Translations under genes and position numbers: made by a program
In this document: in pieces, positions 19,491-29,233 of the stretch
How positions within the stretch are numbered: position 1 is the first letter of the stretch
Layout: the number at the start of each line of letters is the position of its first letter
From: Leifsonia xyli subsp. xyli str. CTCB07
Lineage (GTDB): Bacteria; Actinomycetota; Actinomycetes; Actinomycetales; Microbacteriaceae
Length of the DNA: 64,000 nucleotides
Direction: 5' to 3'
NCBI RefSeq assembly: GCF_000007665.1
Contig: NC_006087.1
Coordinates: 1,302,001 to 1,366,000, forward strand
Notes under the pieces: generated by a model
Databases searched by the model: none
Told to the model about the DNA's origin: nothing
The model's input: the letters and a program-made list of their open reading frames with translations, nothing else

Positions 19491-22217
19491 GTGACTGTAA
19501 ACGACCAGGACCCGTACTCGATGAGTAACATCGATTCGGACCCGGAGGAGACTGCCGAGTGGCAGGAATCCCTCGACGCACTGGTTGCGGCACACGGCCA
19601 TGAGCGGGCTCGCGAGATCATGCTCAGCCTGCTGAAGCGCTCGAAGGAACTGCACCTCGGTGTGCCGATGGTGCCGACCACCGACTACATCAACACCATC
19701 TCCCCCGAGAACGAGCCGGACTTCCCCGGCGACGAGGACATCGAGCGCCGCTACCGAGCGTGGATTCGCTGGAACGCGGCCATCCTGGTGCACCGCGCGC
19801 AGCGTCCCGGCATCGCCGTCGGCGGTCACATCTCCACGTACGCGTCCAGCGCGGCGCTCTACGAGGTGGGCTTCAACCACTTCTTCCGCGGCCAGGACCA
19901 CCCGGGCGGCGGAGACCAGATCTTCGTCCAGGGCCACGCCTCCCCCGGAACCTACGCCCGTGCCTTCCTGGAAGGCCGTCTGAGCGCCGACCAGCTCGAC
20001 GGGTTCCGCCAGGAGAAGTCGCACGCCGGCGGCGGGCTCTCCTCCTACCCGCACCCGCGGCTCATGCCGGAGTTCTGGCAGTTCCCGACCGTGTCGATGG
20101 GCCTGGGGCCGATCAACGCGATCTACCAGGCGCAGCTCAACAAGTACCTCACCAACCGCGGCATCAAGGATGCGTCCGACCAGCACGTCTGGGCCTTCCT
20201 CGGCGACGGCGAGGTGGACGAGGTCGAGTCGCGCGGTCAGCTGCAGGTAGCCGCGAACGAGCAGCTCGACAACCTGACCTTCGTCATCAACGCCAACCTC
20301 CAGCGCCTCGACGGCCCGGTGCGCGGCAACGGCAAGATCATCCAGGAGCTCGAGAGCTACTTCCGCGGTGCGGGCTGGAACGTCATCAAGGTCATCTGGG
20401 GCCGCGAGTGGGACGACCTGCTCGCGCGGGACGCCGACGGCGCCCTGGTCAACCTCATGAACCAGACGCCCGACGGCGACTACCAGACCTACAAGACCGA
20501 GAACGGCGCCTATGTGCGCGAGAACTTCTTCGGTCGCGACCCGCGCACGCTGGAACTCGTGAAGGACTTCAGCGACGACGAGGTCTGGAACCTCAAGCGC
20601 GGCGGCCACGACTACCGCAAGGTCTACGCGGCCTTCAAGGCGGCCGTCGAGCACAAGGGCCAGCCCACCGTCATCATCGCCAAGACCATCAAGGGCTACG
20701 GACTCGGTCCGTCGTTCGAGGGCCGCAACGCGACCCACCAGATGAAGAAGATGACGCTGGACAACCTCAAGACGTTCCGCGACGCGATGCGCATCCCGGT
20801 CACCGACGCGCAGCTGGAAGAGAACCCGTACCTGCCGCCGTACTACAACCCGGGGCCGCAGGACGAGGCCATCCAGTACCTGCACGAGCGCCGTCGCGCG
20901 CTCGGCGGCTACCTGCCCGAGCGCCGGGCGACGTACACGCAGGTCAGCCTGCCGGACGACTCGGCCTACGCGATCGCCAAGAAGGGCTCCGGCACGCAGG
21001 AGATCGCCACCACGATGGCGTTCGTCCGGCTGCTGAAAGATCTGCTGCGCGCGAAGGACTTCGGCCACCGCATCGTCCCGATCATCCCGGACGAGGCCCG
21101 CACCTTCGGGATGGACGCGTTCTTCCCGAATGCGAAGATCTACAACCCGAACGGCCAGCACTACACGTCGGTCGACCGCGAGCTGCTGCTGGCGTACAAG
21201 GAGAGCCCGCAGGGGCAGATCATCCACGTCGGCATCAACGAGGCCGGTGCGCTGGCCGCGTTCACCAACGTGGGAACGTCGTACGCGACCCAGGGCGAGC
21301 CGCTCATCCCGGTCTACGTGTTCTACTCGATGTTCGGCTTCCAGCGCACCGGCGACGCGATCTGGGCAGCGGGCGATCAGATGGCCCGCGGCTTCATGAT
21401 CGGCGCGACCGCCGGGCGCACCACGCTGACCGGCGAGGGTCTGCAGCACGCCGATGGCCACTCCCTCGTGCTCTCGAACACGAACCCCGCCGTCGTCTCC
21501 TACGATCCCGCCTACGGCTATGAGATCGGCCACATCGTCCGCTCCGGCCTCGAGCGGATGTACGGCAAGTCCCACCCCGAACCGAACGTCATGTACTACC
21601 TGACGGTCTACAACGAGCCGATCGTCCAGCCCGCCGAGCCGGAGAATGTGGATGTGGACGGCATCGTCCGCGGCATCCACAAGCTCAGCGAGGGCGAGGG
21701 CGGTGGTCCCAAGGCCCAGCTGCTCGCCTCGGGCGTCTCCGTGCCGTGGGCTCTGGAGGCCCAGCACCTCCTCCAGCAGGACTGGGGCGTGTCCGCTGAT
21801 GTGTGGAGCGTCACGTCGTGGGGCGAACTGCGCCGCGACGGCCTCAAAGCGGAGGAGCACAACTTCCTGCACCCGCAGCAGGAGAAGCAGGTGCCTTACG
21901 TCACCCGCAAACTTGAGGGCGCCGAAGGTCCATTCGTCGCGGTCACCGACTATATGCATGCTGTCCCCGACAAGATCCGGCCGTTCGTCCCCGGCGAGTA
22001 CGCAACGCTGGGAGCCGACGGCTTCGGCTTCTCGGACACGCGCGCCGCCGCCCGCCGGTTCTTCAAGATTGACGGCCCCTCGCTCGTCGTCCGCACTCTG
22101 GAGCTGCTCGCGGCCCAGGGGAAGGTGGACCCGAACGCCCCGGCCTGGGCGATCGAGAAGTACCTCCTGCACGATGTGAACGCGGGCACCACCGGCACCG
22201 CGGGCGGCGACGCCTGA
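19491..22217 (+). CDS. aceE: Pyruvate dehydrogenase E1 component, homodimeric type
   Basis: AceE decarboxylates pyruvate with thiamine diphosphate and acetylates the lipoyl E2, feeding acetyl-CoA to the TCA cycle and fatty acid synthesis. The 908 residues are the full length of the homodimeric family. The ThDP/Mg site is visible as [15 protein letters not shown] through [19 protein letters not shown]. Other conserved blocks are [39 protein letters not shown], and [15 protein letters not shown]. The GTG at 19491 is favoured by GAAAGAGG upstream. It is followed 10 bp later by the fasR-like regulator, placing acetyl-CoA supply next to fatty acid synthesis. Confidence 0.97.
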   Translation: MTVNDQDPYSMSNIDSDPEETAEWQESLDALVAAHGHERAREIMLSLLKRSKELHLGVPMVPTTDYINTISPENEPDFPGDEDIERRYRAWIRWNAAILVHRAQRPGIAVGGHISTYASSAALYEVGFNHFFRGQDHPGGGDQIFVQGHASPGTYARAFLEGRLSADQLDGFRQEKSHAGGGLSSYPHPRLMPEFWQFPTVSMGLGPINAIYQAQLNKYLTNRGIKDASDQHVWAFLGDGEVDEVESRGQLQVAANEQLDNLTFVINANLQRLDGPVRGNGKIIQELESYFRGAGWNVIKVIWGREWDDLLARDADGALVNLMNQTPDGDYQTYKTENGAYVRENFFGRDPRTLELVKDFSDDEVWNLKRGGHDYRKVYAAFKAAVEHKGQPTVIIAKTIKGYGLGPSFEGRNATHQMKKMTLDNLKTFRDAMRIPVTDAQLEENPYLPPYYNPGPQDEAIQYLHERRRALGGYLPERRATYTQVSLPDDSAYAIAKKGSGTQEIATTMAFVRLLKDLLRAKDFGHRIVPIIPDEARTFGMDAFFPNAKIYNPNGQHYTSVDRELLLAYKESPQGQIIHVGINEAGALAAFTNVGTSYATQGEPLIPVYVFYSMFGFQRTGDAIWAAGDQMARGFMIGATAGRTTLTGEGLQHADGHSLVLSNTNPAVVSYDPAYGYEIGHIVRSGLERMYGKSHPEPNVMYYLTVYNEPIVQPAEPENVDVDGIVRGIHKLSEGEGGGPKAQLLASGVSVPWALEAQHLLQQDWGVSADVWSVTSWGELRRDGLKAEEHNFLHPQQEKQVPYVTRKLEGAEGPFVAVTDYMHAVPDKIRPFVPGEYATLGADGFGFSDTRAAARRFFKIDGPSLVVRTLELLAAQGKVDPNAPAWAIEKYLLHDVNAGTTGTAGGDA

Positions 22218-22227
22218 CCCCGGGCCC

Positions 22228-23436
22228 GTGCCGACGAGACCGGAGAGGACAACGTCCGAGACCCTTGCGTGGCTGCGCAAAATCTCGGGCGAACTCGCCA
22301 CGACAACGCTGAAGCGCCTGGAGGACACGCTCCCCTGGTACCGGGACATGCCCCCCGGCCGCCGCAGCGCGGTCGGCCTGGTGGCTCAGGCCGGCATCTC
22401 CTCGTTCATCTCGTGGTTCGACGACCCGCGTTCGACACCGTGGATCGCGGCCGACGTCTTCGGGGCGGCTCCTCGCGAGCTGCTCCGAAGCGTCAGCCTG
22501 CAGCAGACGCTCCAGCTGATCAAGATCACCGTCGAGGTGGTCGAAGAGCGCGTCAAGAGTTCCAACGACGAACCGTTGAAGGACTCGATCCTGCTCTACT
22601 CGCGGGAGATCGCCTTCGCCGCCGCGGACGTCTACGCCCGCGCTGCCGAGGCCAGAGGACTGTGGGACGCGCGCCTGGAGGCGCTCGTCGTCGACAGCAT
22701 CCTCACCGGTGAGTACGACGATGAGCTGCCCAGCCGCATCGCCGCGCTCGGCTGGAACGGCCACGGCGAGGTGAGCGTCCTCGTCGGAACCGCACCGAAG
22801 CTGCTGGATGTCGACCAGCTGCGGAGAACGGCCCGGCACATGTCCGCCGATGTACTGATCGGGGTGCAGGGCAGCCGGCTCGTGCTCGTCATCGGCCGTG
22901 CCTGGCCGAGCGACAGCGCTCCGGAGGAAGCCATTGGCACCGCTCCCGCGGTCTCCTTCATGGACATCGCGCAGCAGTTGGAGCCGGGCTTCGGCTCCGG
23001 GCACCTCGTGCTCGGCCACGAAGTCCCGAGCCTGGTGGACGCCTCCAAGAGCGCGAAGGCCGCCCTCGCCGGTTTCGCCGTGGCCAAAGCCTGGCGCAAC
23101 TGCCCCCGCCCGGTGCATGCCAACGATCTGCTCCCCGAGCGTGCATTCGCCGGCGACGGCCTTGCCCGCGTGACGCTCATCAGCCGTGTCTACCGGCCGC
23201 TGCAGGACTATTCGACCGAACTGCTCACCACACTGTGGTGCTACCTCGACAACGGCCGGTCGCTGGAGGCGACGGCGCGGGAGCTGTTCGTGCATCCGAA
23301 CACCGTGCGCTACCGGCTGAAGCGTGTCTCCGAAGTGATCGGCTGGGACGCCACCGGTGCGCGTGAGGCTCTCATCTTGCAGGCCGCGCTCATCGTGGGC
23401 TCGATCAACGAGCCGGACGGGCCGCGTCGCGCCTGA
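22228..23436 (+). CDS. fasR: PucR/CdaR-type regulator of fatty acid synthesis (FasR-like)
   Basis: A 402-residue protein with a long N-terminal sensory region and a C-terminal PucR-type helix-turn-helix (TLWCYLDNGRSLEATARELF, then VHPNTVRYRLKRVSEVIGW, about residues 335-375). In Streptomyces the protein of this architecture at this position, directly upstream of fabD-fabH-acpP-fabF, is FasR, which binds the fabD promoter region and controls the operon. The same context here makes the assignment likely. The GTG start at 22228 has no strong ribosome site, so the exact start is uncertain. Confidence 0.85.
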   Translation: MPTRPERTTSETLAWLRKISGELATTTLKRLEDTLPWYRDMPPGRRSAVGLVAQAGISSFISWFDDPRSTPWIAADVFGAAPRELLRSVSLQQTLQLIKITVEVVEERVKSSNDEPLKDSILLYSREIAFAAADVYARAAEARGLWDARLEALVVDSILTGEYDDELPSRIAALGWNGHGEVSVLVGTAPKLLDVDQLRRTARHMSADVLIGVQGSRLVLVIGRAWPSDSAPEEAIGTAPAVSFMDIAQQLEPGFGSGHLVLGHEVPSLVDASKSAKAALAGFAVAKAWRNCPRPVHANDLLPERAFAGDGLARVTLISRVYRPLQDYSTELLTTLWCYLDNGRSLEATARELFVHPNTVRYRLKRVSEVIGWDATGAREALILQAALIVGSINEPDGPRRA

Positions 23437-23451
23437 TTTTGCAGACTCCCA

Positions 23452-23473
23452 CAAAGCCTTCGATAATACTTTG
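23452..23473. promoter_or_regulatory. Candidate operator upstream of fabD
   Basis: CAAAG at 23452-23456 and CTTTG at 23469-23473 form a short inverted repeat with a 12-bp centre in the 85-bp gap between fasR and fabD. This is where FasR-type regulators bind in Streptomyces. The arms are short, so this is only a candidate. Confidence 0.25.
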
Positions 23474-23521
23474 GATTTATCGGACACATCCGCGCGGCGG
23501 AAGATTGGCAGACTGAAACTC

Positions 23522-24442
23522 GTGATTGTCATCCTGTGCCCGGGTCAGGGCTCTCAAACCCCCGGCTTCCTGGATCCCTGGCTCACCGAAGCGCCGTTCC
23601 GCGATCAGCTCACCGGCATCTCCGACGCGGTGGGGATAGACCTCGTCGCACACGGGACGGTGAGTGACGAGGAGACCATTCGGAACACTGCGGTGGCGCA
23701 GCCACTCATCGTGTCGGCCGGTCTGCTGACGCTTTCGGCGCTGCTGGCCGATGGCCGCCGCGAGAAGATCGGCGGCATCGCGGGCCACTCGGTCGGCGAG
23801 CTGACCGCCGCCGCCGGGGCCGGAGTGCTGTCGGAGACCGACGCTGTGGCGTTCGTCCGCGAGCGCGGAGCCGCGATGGCGCGCGCCGCCGCGGCCTCGC
23901 CCACCGGGATGAGCGCCGTCATCGGAGCCGATGAGGCCGAGCTGTTCGCGAAGCTCGACGAGCTGGGCCTCTCCCCCGCCAACAACAACGGTGCGGGGCA
24001 GATCGTGGTCGCCGGACCACTCGACGCCCTGGCCACGCTCGCTGCGGAGCCGCCGGCGCGCGCCCGGGTCATCCCGCTGCGGGTCGCGGGCGCTTTCCAC
24101 ACTCGGTACATGGCCTCCGCTGTCCCCGTGCTGGAGCAGTTCGCGGCGACACTGACCACGGGTGACCCGACGCTGCGCCTCTGGACGAACAAGGACGGCT
24201 CGGAGGTCGCGGACGGCGCCGAGTTCCTCCGGCTGCTGGTCGGACAGATCTCCTCGCCGGTGCGGTGGGACCTCACTATGCAAGCGTTCCAGGAGGCCGG
24301 GGTGACCGGCCTGATCGAGCTGTCCCCCGCCGGTGCGCTCACCGGGCTCGCGAAGCGCGACCTGAAGGGCGTGCCCTCCGTCGCCATCAAGACGCCGGAG
24401 GACCTGCCTGCCGCGTTCGACCTCATCGATCAGGCTGCCTAG
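23522..24442 (+). CDS. fabD: Malonyl-CoA:ACP transacylase
   Basis: FabD loads malonyl groups onto acyl carrier protein for type II fatty acid synthesis. The protein has 306 residues, with the N-terminal CPGQGSQTPGF, the nucleophile Ser in AGHSVGELTAA (about residue 92), and the catalytic His in VAGAFHTRYM (about 198). The GTG at 23522 lets the protein start with VIVILCPGQGSQ like its homologs; longer in-frame starts reach into fasR. It is the first gene of the fabD-fabH-acpP-fabF operon. Confidence 0.96.
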   Translation: MIVILCPGQGSQTPGFLDPWLTEAPFRDQLTGISDAVGIDLVAHGTVSDEETIRNTAVAQPLIVSAGLLTLSALLADGRREKIGGIAGHSVGELTAAAGAGVLSETDAVAFVRERGAAMARAAAASPTGMSAVIGADEAELFAKLDELGLSPANNNGAGQIVVAGPLDALATLAAEPPARARVIPLRVAGAFHTRYMASAVPVLEQFAATLTTGDPTLRLWTNKDGSEVADGAEFLRLLVGQISSPVRWDLTMQAFQEAGVTGLIELSPAGALTGLAKRDLKGVPSVAIKTPEDLPAAFDLIDQAA

Positions 24443-24453
24443 GAGAGACCCGG

Positions 24454-25464
24454 ATGACCCAGAACCGCCCCACGCTGCAGCAGTCGCACGGCCCGCAGCA
24501 CACCCGCATCCTGTCGATCGGCGCCGCGCGCGGCGACCTCGTGGTTCCAAACGACGACCTGGTCGGCCCGATCGACTCCTCGGATGAGTGGATCCGGCAG
24601 CGCACCGGCATCGTCACGCGCACCCGCGCTAGCCGCGGGCTGACCGCCGTCGATCTCGCCACCGAGGCCGCGACCGAGGCCATCGAGAAGTCGGGTGTCG
24701 ACCCGAAGCTGATCGACGCCGTCATCGTCGCGACGATCTCGAACCCTCAGCAGACGCCGTCGCTGGCCGCTGTGCTCGCCGACCGGGTCGGCGCGAACCC
24801 CGCGGCCGCATACGATATGAACGCGGCCTGCGCCGGGTACGCCTACGGCATCGCCCAGGCCGACGCGCTCATCCGCACCGGTGTCGCGCACTATGCGCTG
24901 GTGGTCGGCGCCGAGAAGCTCTCGGACGTCGTGGACCCCACCGACCGCACCATCTCCTTCCTGCTCGGCGATGGTGCGGGCGCTGTCGTCATAGGCCCGA
25001 GCGAGTACCCGGGCATCTCGAAGACGATCTGGGGCTCCGACGGGTCGAAGGCCAGAGCGGTCGGGATGGGCAGCACGCTCACCGAGTTCCGCGACGGCGA
25101 GAAGCCGTGGCCGACACTGCGCCAGGACGGGCAGGCCGTGTTCCGGTGGGCCGTCTGGGAGATGGCGAAGGTGGCCAAACAGGCTCTGGACGCGGCGGGG
25201 GTCGCTCCCGAGCACCTGGCCGCCTTCATCCCGCACCAGGCGAACATGCGCATCGTCGACGAGTTCGCCAAGCAGCTGAAGCTGCCGGAGACGGTCGCCA
25301 TCGCCCGCGACATCGAGACCACAGGCAACACGTCGGCCGCATCCATCCCGCTGGCCACCCACCGCTTGCTCCAGGAGAACCCGGAGCTCTCCGGCGGCCT
25401 TGCGCTGCAGATCGGCTTCGGCGCCGGTCTGGTGTTCGGCGCCCAGGTCGTCGTGCTGCCCTAG
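24454..25464 (+). CDS. fabH: Beta-ketoacyl-ACP synthase III
   Basis: FabH condenses an acyl-CoA primer with malonyl-ACP to start fatty acid chains; in actinobacteria it often prefers branched primers. The 336 residues show the catalytic triad: Cys in NAACAGYAYG, His in PHQANMRIV, and Asn in GNTSAAS. The ATG at 24454 follows AGGAGAG with good spacing and lies 11 bp after the fabD stop. The nearby ilvE and leuB genes at the right end of the window belong to branched-chain metabolism that can supply primers, but no direct link is shown. Confidence 0.96.
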   Translation: MTQNRPTLQQSHGPQHTRILSIGAARGDLVVPNDDLVGPIDSSDEWIRQRTGIVTRTRASRGLTAVDLATEAATEAIEKSGVDPKLIDAVIVATISNPQQTPSLAAVLADRVGANPAAAYDMNAACAGYAYGIAQADALIRTGVAHYALVVGAEKLSDVVDPTDRTISFLLGDGAGAVVIGPSEYPGISKTIWGSDGSKARAVGMGSTLTEFRDGEKPWPTLRQDGQAVFRWAVWEMAKVAKQALDAAGVAPEHLAAFIPHQANMRIVDEFAKQLKLPETVAIARDIETTGNTSAASIPLATHRLLQENPELSGGLALQIGFGAGLVFGAQVVVLP

Positions 25465-25506
25465 ACTGTTCCACGGTCAAACGACATCCCTCAAGGAGAA
25501 AACATT

Positions 25507-25758
25507 ATGGCATTGTCCACCGAAGAAGTTCTTACCGGCCTGGCCGAGCTCATCAACGACGAGACTGGAATCGCGACCGAAACGGTTGAGTTGGACAAGT
25601 CGTTTACCGACGACCTCGACATCGACTCCATCTCGATGATGACCATCGTGGTCAATGCCGAGGACAAGTTCGACGTCAAGATCCCGGACGAGGAGGTCAA
25701 GAACCTCAAGACCGTTGGCGACGCCGTCGAGTTCATCGTCAAGGCGCAGGACGCCTAA
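25507..25758 (+). CDS. acpP: Acyl carrier protein
   Basis: An 83-residue acidic four-helix protein. The phosphopantetheine attachment Ser lies in DDLDIDSISMM (about residue 41), followed by the acidic recognition helix. Ile replaces the Leu usually seen after this Ser. The ATG at 25507 has AAGGAG upstream. It carries the growing acyl chain between FabD, FabH and FabF. A stem-loop lies just after the gene. Confidence 0.97.
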   Translation: MALSTEEVLTGLAELINDETGIATETVELDKSFTDDLDIDSISMMTIVVNAEDKFDVKIPDEEVKNLKTVGDAVEFIVKAQDA

Positions 25759-25781
25759 GCGCCGCAAGAAGAAACTTCTCT

Positions 25782-25815
25782 CGCGCGGGCGGCGTGACAC
25801 CGCTCCGCCCGCGCG
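25782..25815 (+). promoter_or_regulatory. GC-rich stem-loop between acpP and fabF
   Basis: CGCGCGGGCGG at 25782-25792 pairs perfectly with CCGCCCGCGCG at 25805-25815 across a 12-nt loop. No T tract follows. It is therefore more likely to be an mRNA-stabilising or partial attenuation hairpin than a full terminator. Such an element would allow more AcpP than FabF to be made from the operon. Confidence 0.6.
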
Positions 25816-25866
25816 GGCGGCGGCGCTTGCGATGCGCCGATGTTCCTACTACACGGAGTTGCCGTT

Positions 25867-27102
25867 ATGACCAAGAAGATCGTGATCACCGGGCTCGGAG
25901 CGTCCTCGCCGCTCGGTGGCACCGCTCCGGAAAGCTGGGCCGCGCTGCTGGCCGGCGAGTCCGGAGCCCGTTCGCTCACCCACGACTGGGTCACCGAGCT
26001 GGAACTGCCGATCACCTTCGCCGCCGAAGCCAAGGTACGGCCGTCCGCCGTGCTCGAGCGCCCGGTCGCGAAGCGGCTGGACCCTTCCAGCCAGTTTGCG
26101 CTGGTCTCCGCGATGGAGGCCTGGGCCGATGCGGGCTCCCCCCGGGTGGCCCCGGAACGCCTCGGCGTCGACTACGCCACGGGCATCGGCGGCGTGTGGA
26201 CCCTGCTGGACGCCTGGGACACGCTGCGCGAGCGCGGGCCACGCCGTGTTCTGCCGATGACCGTCCCGATGCTCATGCCGAATGCGGCCGCAGCCGCCGT
26301 CTCCATGCACTTCGAGGCGCGCGCGTTCGCCCGCACCGTCGCTTCCGCCTGCGCGTCGAGCACCGAGTCGCTCGTCAACGCTTACGAGCACTTGCAGGCC
26401 GGGCTGGCCGACATCGTGATCACCGGCGGCAGCGAGTCGGCCATCCACCCGATCACGCTCGCGTCGTTCGCCTCCATGCAGGCCCTCTCGCGCCGCAACG
26501 ACGACCCCGCCACCGCTTCCCGGCCCTATAGTATCGACCGGGACGGCTTCGTGATGGGCGAGGGCGCGGCGAGCCTCGTGCTCGAGACCGAGAAGCATGC
26601 GTTCGCCCGCGGCGCCCGTATCTACGCGGAAGTCGTCGGCGGCGGTGTAACGGCGGATTCGTACCACATCACCGCGAACGACCCCGAGGGCCGCGGCGCC
26701 AGCCGGGCTGTGCGGATGGCGCTGGAGCAGGCGGGCGCCTCGCCCGATGAGGTGACGCACATCAATGCGCACGCGACGAGCACGCCGGTCGGCGACCCGT
26801 CGGAGTATGTGGCTCTGCGCGAGGTCTTCGGCGACCGCGTCCACAGTGTCCCGGTCTCCGCCACCAAAGCGTCAACGGGCCATTTGCTCGGCGGAACCGG
26901 TGCGCTGGAAGCTGTGTTCACCGTCCTCGCGCTGCGCGATCGCATCGCCCCGCCGACGATCAACATCACGGAGATGGACCCGGCCATCCCGTTGCAGGTC
27001 TCGGGCGAGTCCCAGCCGCTCGGCAACGGTCCGCAGCTCGCCATCAGCAACTCGTTCGGCTTCGGCGGCCACAACGCCGTCGTCGCCATCCGCTCGGTCT
27101 GA
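25867..27102 (+). CDS. fabF: Beta-ketoacyl-ACP synthase II
   Basis: FabF elongates acyl-ACP with malonyl-ACP. The 411 residues have the Cys-His-His triad: Cys in TVASACASSTESL (about residue 164), His in HINAHATSTPVGD, and His in KASTGHLLGGTGALE. The C-terminal SNSFGFGGHNA gate loop is also present. The ATG at 25867 follows GGAG; the earlier in-frame start at 25840 lacks support. It is the last gene of the fab operon, with a weak terminator-like hairpin about 55 bp downstream. Confidence 0.96.
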   Translation: MTKKIVITGLGASSPLGGTAPESWAALLAGESGARSLTHDWVTELELPITFAAEAKVRPSAVLERPVAKRLDPSSQFALVSAMEAWADAGSPRVAPERLGVDYATGIGGVWTLLDAWDTLRERGPRRVLPMTVPMLMPNAAAAAVSMHFEARAFARTVASACASSTESLVNAYEHLQAGLADIVITGGSESAIHPITLASFASMQALSRRNDDPATASRPYSIDRDGFVMGEGAASLVLETEKHAFARGARIYAEVVGGGVTADSYHITANDPEGRGASRAVRMALEQAGASPDEVTHINAHATSTPVGDPSEYVALREVFGDRVHSVPVSATKASTGHLLGGTGALEAVFTVLALRDRIAPPTINITEMDPAIPLQVSGESQPLGNGPQLAISNSFGFGGHNAVVAIRSV

Positions 27103-27156
27103 GCGCACTGGACATTCCCCTCAGATCGGAAACGCGAGAAAGGGAGGAGTTCCCGG

Positions 27157-27180
27157 CCGAGCTGACCTGGCTCGGTTTGT
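27157..27180 (+). terminator. Possible terminator of the fab operon
   Basis: CCGAGC (27157-27162) and GCTCGG (27170-27175) form a short stem with a 7-nt loop, followed by TTTGT. The stem is short and the T tract is broken, so termination is possible but not certain. Confidence 0.4.
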
Positions 27181-27348
27181 TGGACTGGCCAAGTGAGGTC
27201 GTAGCGGGTCACGCAGCAAGTTAACGAACTACACCCATCCAAACGAACGACCCCCAAGAGCCAGAAGTGAACATCTCAGTCCAAGTCCCGGAGGTTCAGC
27301 TCACGACCGGCGGGATGTCCTCCGGTCTCGTCGGCGCAGGAGGGCGGG

Positions 27349-28041
27349 TCAGAGGCGCAGGGTCCAAGCCTGGCGACGGATAAGGGTGTGACCGCGCTTG
27401 GTGCTAAGCCGGGTCCAGGGGCCGGTCTCCAGGATGCTGACCTCCTCGTCGACGGCGAGGAAACCAAGGCTCTCCGCGGCGAACGCGGCGCCAGCGGGCA
27501 CGTACTCGAGTCCTTTGATCTCGCGGCCCCACACCTCGGCGCGGACCCGCTGAACCAGCGACTCGCCCGTGCCCGGCGGGAGCGCGTCCGCGACCTCGGC
27601 GATACCGGCACGGGCGGTCTCCGCCAGCAAGGCAGCGCTCGTCTCACCGACTTTGCGCCAGCCGCCGCGGGGCGGGGAGATCCCCACCCAGGTGACGGTG
27701 GACACTTCCAGGGGCAATTGGATTTCTATGGGCTCACCCGTTCCGTCCGCACCCGCCGCGTCCGCAGCTTCGCCCACGCGCGCGACCCGGTCGAGGAGGG
27801 AACGGATCGGCACGACCGCGTCGAAGGACACCTCCGGAGCAGTGACGAACGTGCGCAGGCCCAGCACGGTCGGAGTCTGGTCGAGCAGCCCGCGGGGGTA
27901 GAGGCTCGCGGTGTACACCGCGAGCACACCCGATCCCGCGATCAGACGCGCAGAACCCTCCTCGACACGGGCGGCCCGCGACAGATAGGTCTGCAGGTCG
28001 AGGGCGGCGAGGCTGTCTTGGAGAGAAAACGACTGGCTCAT
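27349..28041 (-). CDS. Conserved hypothetical protein
   Basis: A 230-residue soluble protein with no recognised domain. It has no signal peptide or transmembrane helix. Visible parts are an alpha/beta N-terminal half (LIAGSGVLAVYTASLYPRGL, then TVLGLRTFVT) and a C-terminal half with AEVWGREIKGLEYVPAGAAF. The gene is complete and is divergent from tesB with a 39-bp gap, so the two share a promoter region. It converges on the fab operon. No function is assigned. Confidence 0.7.
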   Translation of the reverse strand: MSQSFSLQDSLAALDLQTYLSRAARVEEGSARLIAGSGVLAVYTASLYPRGLLDQTPTVLGLRTFVTAPEVSFDAVVPIRSLLDRVARVGEAADAAGADGTGEPIEIQLPLEVSTVTWVGISPPRGGWRKVGETSAALLAETARAGIAEVADALPPGTGESLVQRVRAEVWGREIKGLEYVPAGAAFAAESLGFLAVDEEVSILETGPWTRLSTKRGHTLIRRQAWTLRL

Positions 28042-28080
28042 CTGCCCTCTAAGCTACTAGAGAAACCGGACGGAGGAACA

Positions 28081-28950
28081 GTGACCGAGCGCCTCGCATC
28101 CCTGCTGGCCGCACTCGATCTGACGGACGCCGGCGCCCGCACCAACGAGGATGTCTTCACCGGGCTCTCGCAGTGGATGCCGCGTGGACGTGTCTTCGGC
28201 GGTCAGGTGCTCGCGCAGTCGATCGTGGCGGCGAGCCGGACCGTCTCCGGCGAACGCCCCATCCACTCGATGCACGGCTACTTCCTGCGTCCGGGCGACG
28301 TCGGCTTGCCGATCACCTTCTCCGTGGACCGCATCCACGACGGCCGCTCGTTCTCGACGCGGCGCACGCAGGCACACCAGAACGGGCTGCCCATCCTGTC
28401 GATGATCGCGTCCTTCCAGACCGAGGACGCCGGTCTGGAGCACCAGGTCGGGATGCCCGAGGGGGTGCCTGATCCCGAGACGCTGCCGGGCTCGGCCGAA
28501 ACGCTGGAGGAGACGCAGCACCCGGTCGCCCAGTACTGGAGCAGCCAGCGTCCATTCGACACCCGTCACATCACCTCGCCGGTGTACCTGAGCGTCGAAG
28601 GCGAGCACGTCGCGCACCAAGCAGTGTGGTTCCGCGCGGTCGGCGACCTGCCGGACGACCCGACGCTGCACACGGCCGCGCTGGCCTACGCCAGCGACTA
28701 CACGATCATGGAGTCGATCCTGCGCCGCCACGGCATCGCCTGGGCGACGCCCGGCCTCAAGGCCGCGAGCCTCGACCACGCGATGTGGTGGCACCGGCCA
28801 GCGCGTGTGGACGAGTGGCTGCTGTACGCGCAGGAGTCACCGAGCGCCAGCGGCGGTCGCGGACTCGCCCTCGGGCGGATCTACAGCCGCGATGGACGGC
28901 TCGTGGCGAGCGTCGCCCAGGAGGCGACGATCCGGGTGGCGATCGAGTGA
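28081..28950 (+). CDS. tesB: Acyl-CoA thioesterase II
   Basis: TesB hydrolyses acyl-CoA to free fatty acid and CoA in the cytosol. The 289 residues make the expected double hot-dog protein. The N-terminal hot-dog has GRVFGGQVLAQSIVAASRTV and HSMHGYFLRPG. The C-terminal hot-dog has YASDYTIMESILRRHGI and ASLDHAMWWHRP, including the catalytic Asp of the ASLDH motif. The GTG at 28081 follows GGAGGA closely. It lies divergent from the conserved hypothetical gene and ends in a hairpin shared with a minus-strand remnant. Confidence 0.95.
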   Translation: MTERLASLLAALDLTDAGARTNEDVFTGLSQWMPRGRVFGGQVLAQSIVAASRTVSGERPIHSMHGYFLRPGDVGLPITFSVDRIHDGRSFSTRRTQAHQNGLPILSMIASFQTEDAGLEHQVGMPEGVPDPETLPGSAETLEETQHPVAQYWSSQRPFDTRHITSPVYLSVEGEHVAHQAVWFRAVGDLPDDPTLHTAALAYASDYTIMESILRRHGIAWATPGLKAASLDHAMWWHRPARVDEWLLYAQESPSASGGRGLALGRIYSRDGRLVASVAQEATIRVAIE

Positions 28951-28964
28951 TCTCACTCGATCGC
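28939..28964. terminator. Convergent-end hairpin
   Basis: GCGATCGAGTGA (28939-28950) and TCACTCGATCGC (28953-28964) are perfect 12-bp inverted repeats with a 2-bp centre. They contain the stop codon of tesB and the stop codon of the minus-strand remnant. The palindrome could act as a transcript end for both strands, although no T tract follows. Confidence 0.45.
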
Positions 28965-29130
28965 GCTGCGTAGCAGCACGATCTGGCCATCGGTCCAGGT
29001 GCGGCCGTCGCCACCGGGCGGGTGCAACGGCAACGCGAATCGATATGGGCGCCCAGGTCTCACTCGTCAGAACGAGGTCGGCGCTCAGCGCGCTCGGTAC
29101 GACCTCATATTCCCGCCCCTCCTGATTCTC
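28953..29130 (-). pseudogene. C-terminal remnant of an unrecognised minus-strand gene
   Basis: On the minus strand LPLHPPGGDGRTWTDGQIVL and LRSAIE end at a TGA (28953-28955). Just upstream, in another frame, the sequence reads EYEVVPSALSADLVLTSETW and APISIR. The two pieces fit as one protein tail split by a one-base frameshift near 29040. No start or family is recognised. It lies between tesB and the broken Rieske gene and is probably the remains of a deleted gene. Confidence 0.35.
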
Positions 29131-29233
29131 ACGGAATCGGCTATGAAAAGGTTCATACACACCGGATGAACCTTTCCGGGAGAGCTGCTGTGGATACGGT
29201 AAGAACGACATTCCATATGCCGAAGGGAACACC

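Noticed and set aside
19296..22349. A 1017-codon open frame antisense to aceE
   Set aside because: aceE is certain on the plus strand. The antisense frame is rich in Arg/Val/Gly shadow codons and covers parts of three unrelated genes.
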